Below the pieces are notes generated by a model, which was given only the letters and a program-made list of their open reading frames with translations, had not been told where the DNA came from and did not search any database. 27,574 nucleotides of DNA from a virus. The position numbers and the translations under genes were made by a program. Positions 26,800 through 27,574 of this stretch are shown here, piece after piece. Numbering within the stretch: position 1 is the first letter of the stretch; each line of letters opens with the position of its first letter. The DNA is taken from the IMG/VR virus record IMGVR_UViG_3300031721_000035, positions 1-27,574 of that record. One strand, 5' to 3'.

Positions 26800-27574
26800 A
26801 TGGCTGTACTAAAAACGTTTTCCGATATTATGAATGAACTTTCTATGAAATCGGACAAGAAACTTCCAAACCTTAGGGTACCTGTAAAAGGTCCAAAGGG
26901 TACTTCAAAATATTCAAGAATGAAGGTTGCGTATCATAACGCACCAGGCACTGCTGACATCAAGAAAGCAGTGAACGCATCTGTGCAATCAGCAGATCGT
27001 AAACCAGAAAGATATACTAAGCCTGACGGTAAAATCGGCATTCGTATGGTTAAAGTTGACAAAGAAGTTATTAAACAAGAAGCTGTGACTCCAGGATATA
27101 TGGCTCACATGAAAAAAGTCAATAAGAATAAAGAATATGCATATCCTAATAGAGGTAAAGGCAAACCTGTTAGTCAGGAAACAAAAGATAAAATGTTTGG
27201 CAAGAAGCCTAAAAAAACTAATGAAACAATTGTAGATCCTAATGATTTAAAAGGCAGACCAAAAAAAGCAGATCCTAATCCTGAATCTCCATATGGTATT
27301 AAACACCCAATGCATCCAGCTAATTTGAAAAATAAGAAAGTTAAAAGCGAAGCGTCTTCTCCTTCAGTTCTTAAACCTACTAAACCATCTGACATAACTA
27401 AACACGCTAGAACACTAGCAAAAAGTTCTGATGATTACGAACGTAATAAGAAAAAGTATATTGACAAAGCACGTTCTAAAGTATTTAAAATGTATCCTAG
27501 AGAAAGCTTAAATGGTTTAATGAAAGAAGGAACACCTGGAGCAAAACTACACCCAATAGCACAGTATGTTAGAG
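26800..27574 (+). CDS. Basic phage protein, truncated at the window edge
   Basis: ATG with GGGAGG ahead; the frame remains open to the last base (258 residues so far). Very Lys/Pro/Asn-rich and probably mostly disordered: segments such as VPVKGPKGTSKYSRMKVAYHN, PYGIKHPMHPANLKNKK and SPSVLKPTKPSD. The N-terminus (MAVLKTFSDIMNELSMKS) recalls a targeting sequence but lacks the exact L/I-x-E. Location after two putative head proteins and the charge suggest a DNA-binding or internal head protein. Function unknown. Confidence 0.6.
   Translation, partial: MAVLKTFSDIMNELSMKSDKKLPNLRVPVKGPKGTSKYSRMKVAYHNAPGTADIKKAVNASVQSADRKPERYTKPDGKIGIRMVKVDKEVIKQEAVTPGYMAHMKKVNKNKEYAYPNRGKGKPVSQETKDKMFGKKPKKTNETIVDPNDLKGRPKKADPNPESPYGIKHPMHPANLKNKKVKSEASSPSVLKPTKPSDITKHARTLAKSSDDYERNKKKYIDKARSKVFKMYPRESLNGLMKEGTPGAKLHPIAQYVR

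Noticed and set aside
1-27574. CRISPR array, insertion sequence or integrase/attachment site
   Set aside because: No regularly spaced repeats, transposase, recombinase or tRNA-associated duplication was seen.

Overview
The window is AT-rich, densely packed phage DNA. Genes are short and mostly joined by ATGA or TAATG stop/start overlaps. The best overall fit is a T4-like marine myovirus. Evidence is: TATAAATA boxes matching the T4 late promoter; two proteins that begin with a T4-type capsid-targeting sequence ending FI-x-E; a DUF6267 protein, a DUF932 protein and several small proteins that I recognise from T4-like marine phages. The host is probably an alphaproteobacterium (a SAR11-like host is an inference). 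The window carries a circularly permuted, two-piece tmRNA gene whose T-arm and tag peptide resemble the alphaproteobacterial type rather than the cyanobacterial one. No structural, portal or replication hallmark gene is visible, so the lineage call rests on these indirect signs.

Layout. 1-1187: end of a PD-(D/E)XK exonuclease, a small protein and an EF-hand membrane protein. 1203-9638: one long plus-strand glycan island with about six glycosyltransferase-like genes, two methyltransferase-like genes, a sugar nucleotidyltransferase, a DUF6165 protein and a RuBisCO-like protein. 9641-11640: a promoter, a SleB-type cell-wall hydrolase, a DUF3310 protein and another methyltransferase. 11647-11846: a late promoter, a glutamine riboswitch and a 35-residue basic peptide. 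11843-13338: a minus-strand block of five small genes with its own late promoter. 13404-13920: the tmRNA and a second structured RNA region. 13938-17651: small proteins, a fatty acid desaturase, a GNAT-like protein and four consecutive 2-oxoglutarate/Fe(II)-oxygenase-like genes. 17662-18230: a minus-strand block of three small genes. 18288-19278: a mostly non-coding promoter and RNA region with two small genes. 19292-24625: a conserved phage protein, an Fe-S assembly (MIP18-like) protein, many tiny genes behind repeated host-type promoters, DUF932 and a glycine-zipper protein. 24649-27574: a terminator, a dual promoter, then a nuclease-like and a ligase-like protein with capsid-targeting N-termini and a truncated basic protein.

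How it works together. Two promoter classes are visible. Nine sigma70-type promoters, all with a 17-bp spacer and most with an extended -10 (TATGGTATAAT), precede the tmRNA and the small-gene clusters. Five of them carry an upstream AACATGTT palindrome placed exactly 13 or 33 bp before the -35 box, which suggests a shared regulator. TATAAATA late boxes precede the riboswitch peptide, the two minus-strand blocks, the 19292 gene and the head-protein cluster. The most notable items are the late-promoter/glutamine-riboswitch/micropeptide unit, the phage-borne permuted tmRNA with an adjoining unidentified structured RNA, the RuBisCO-like protein inside a glycan cluster, the four-oxygenase cassette and the palindromic operator series.
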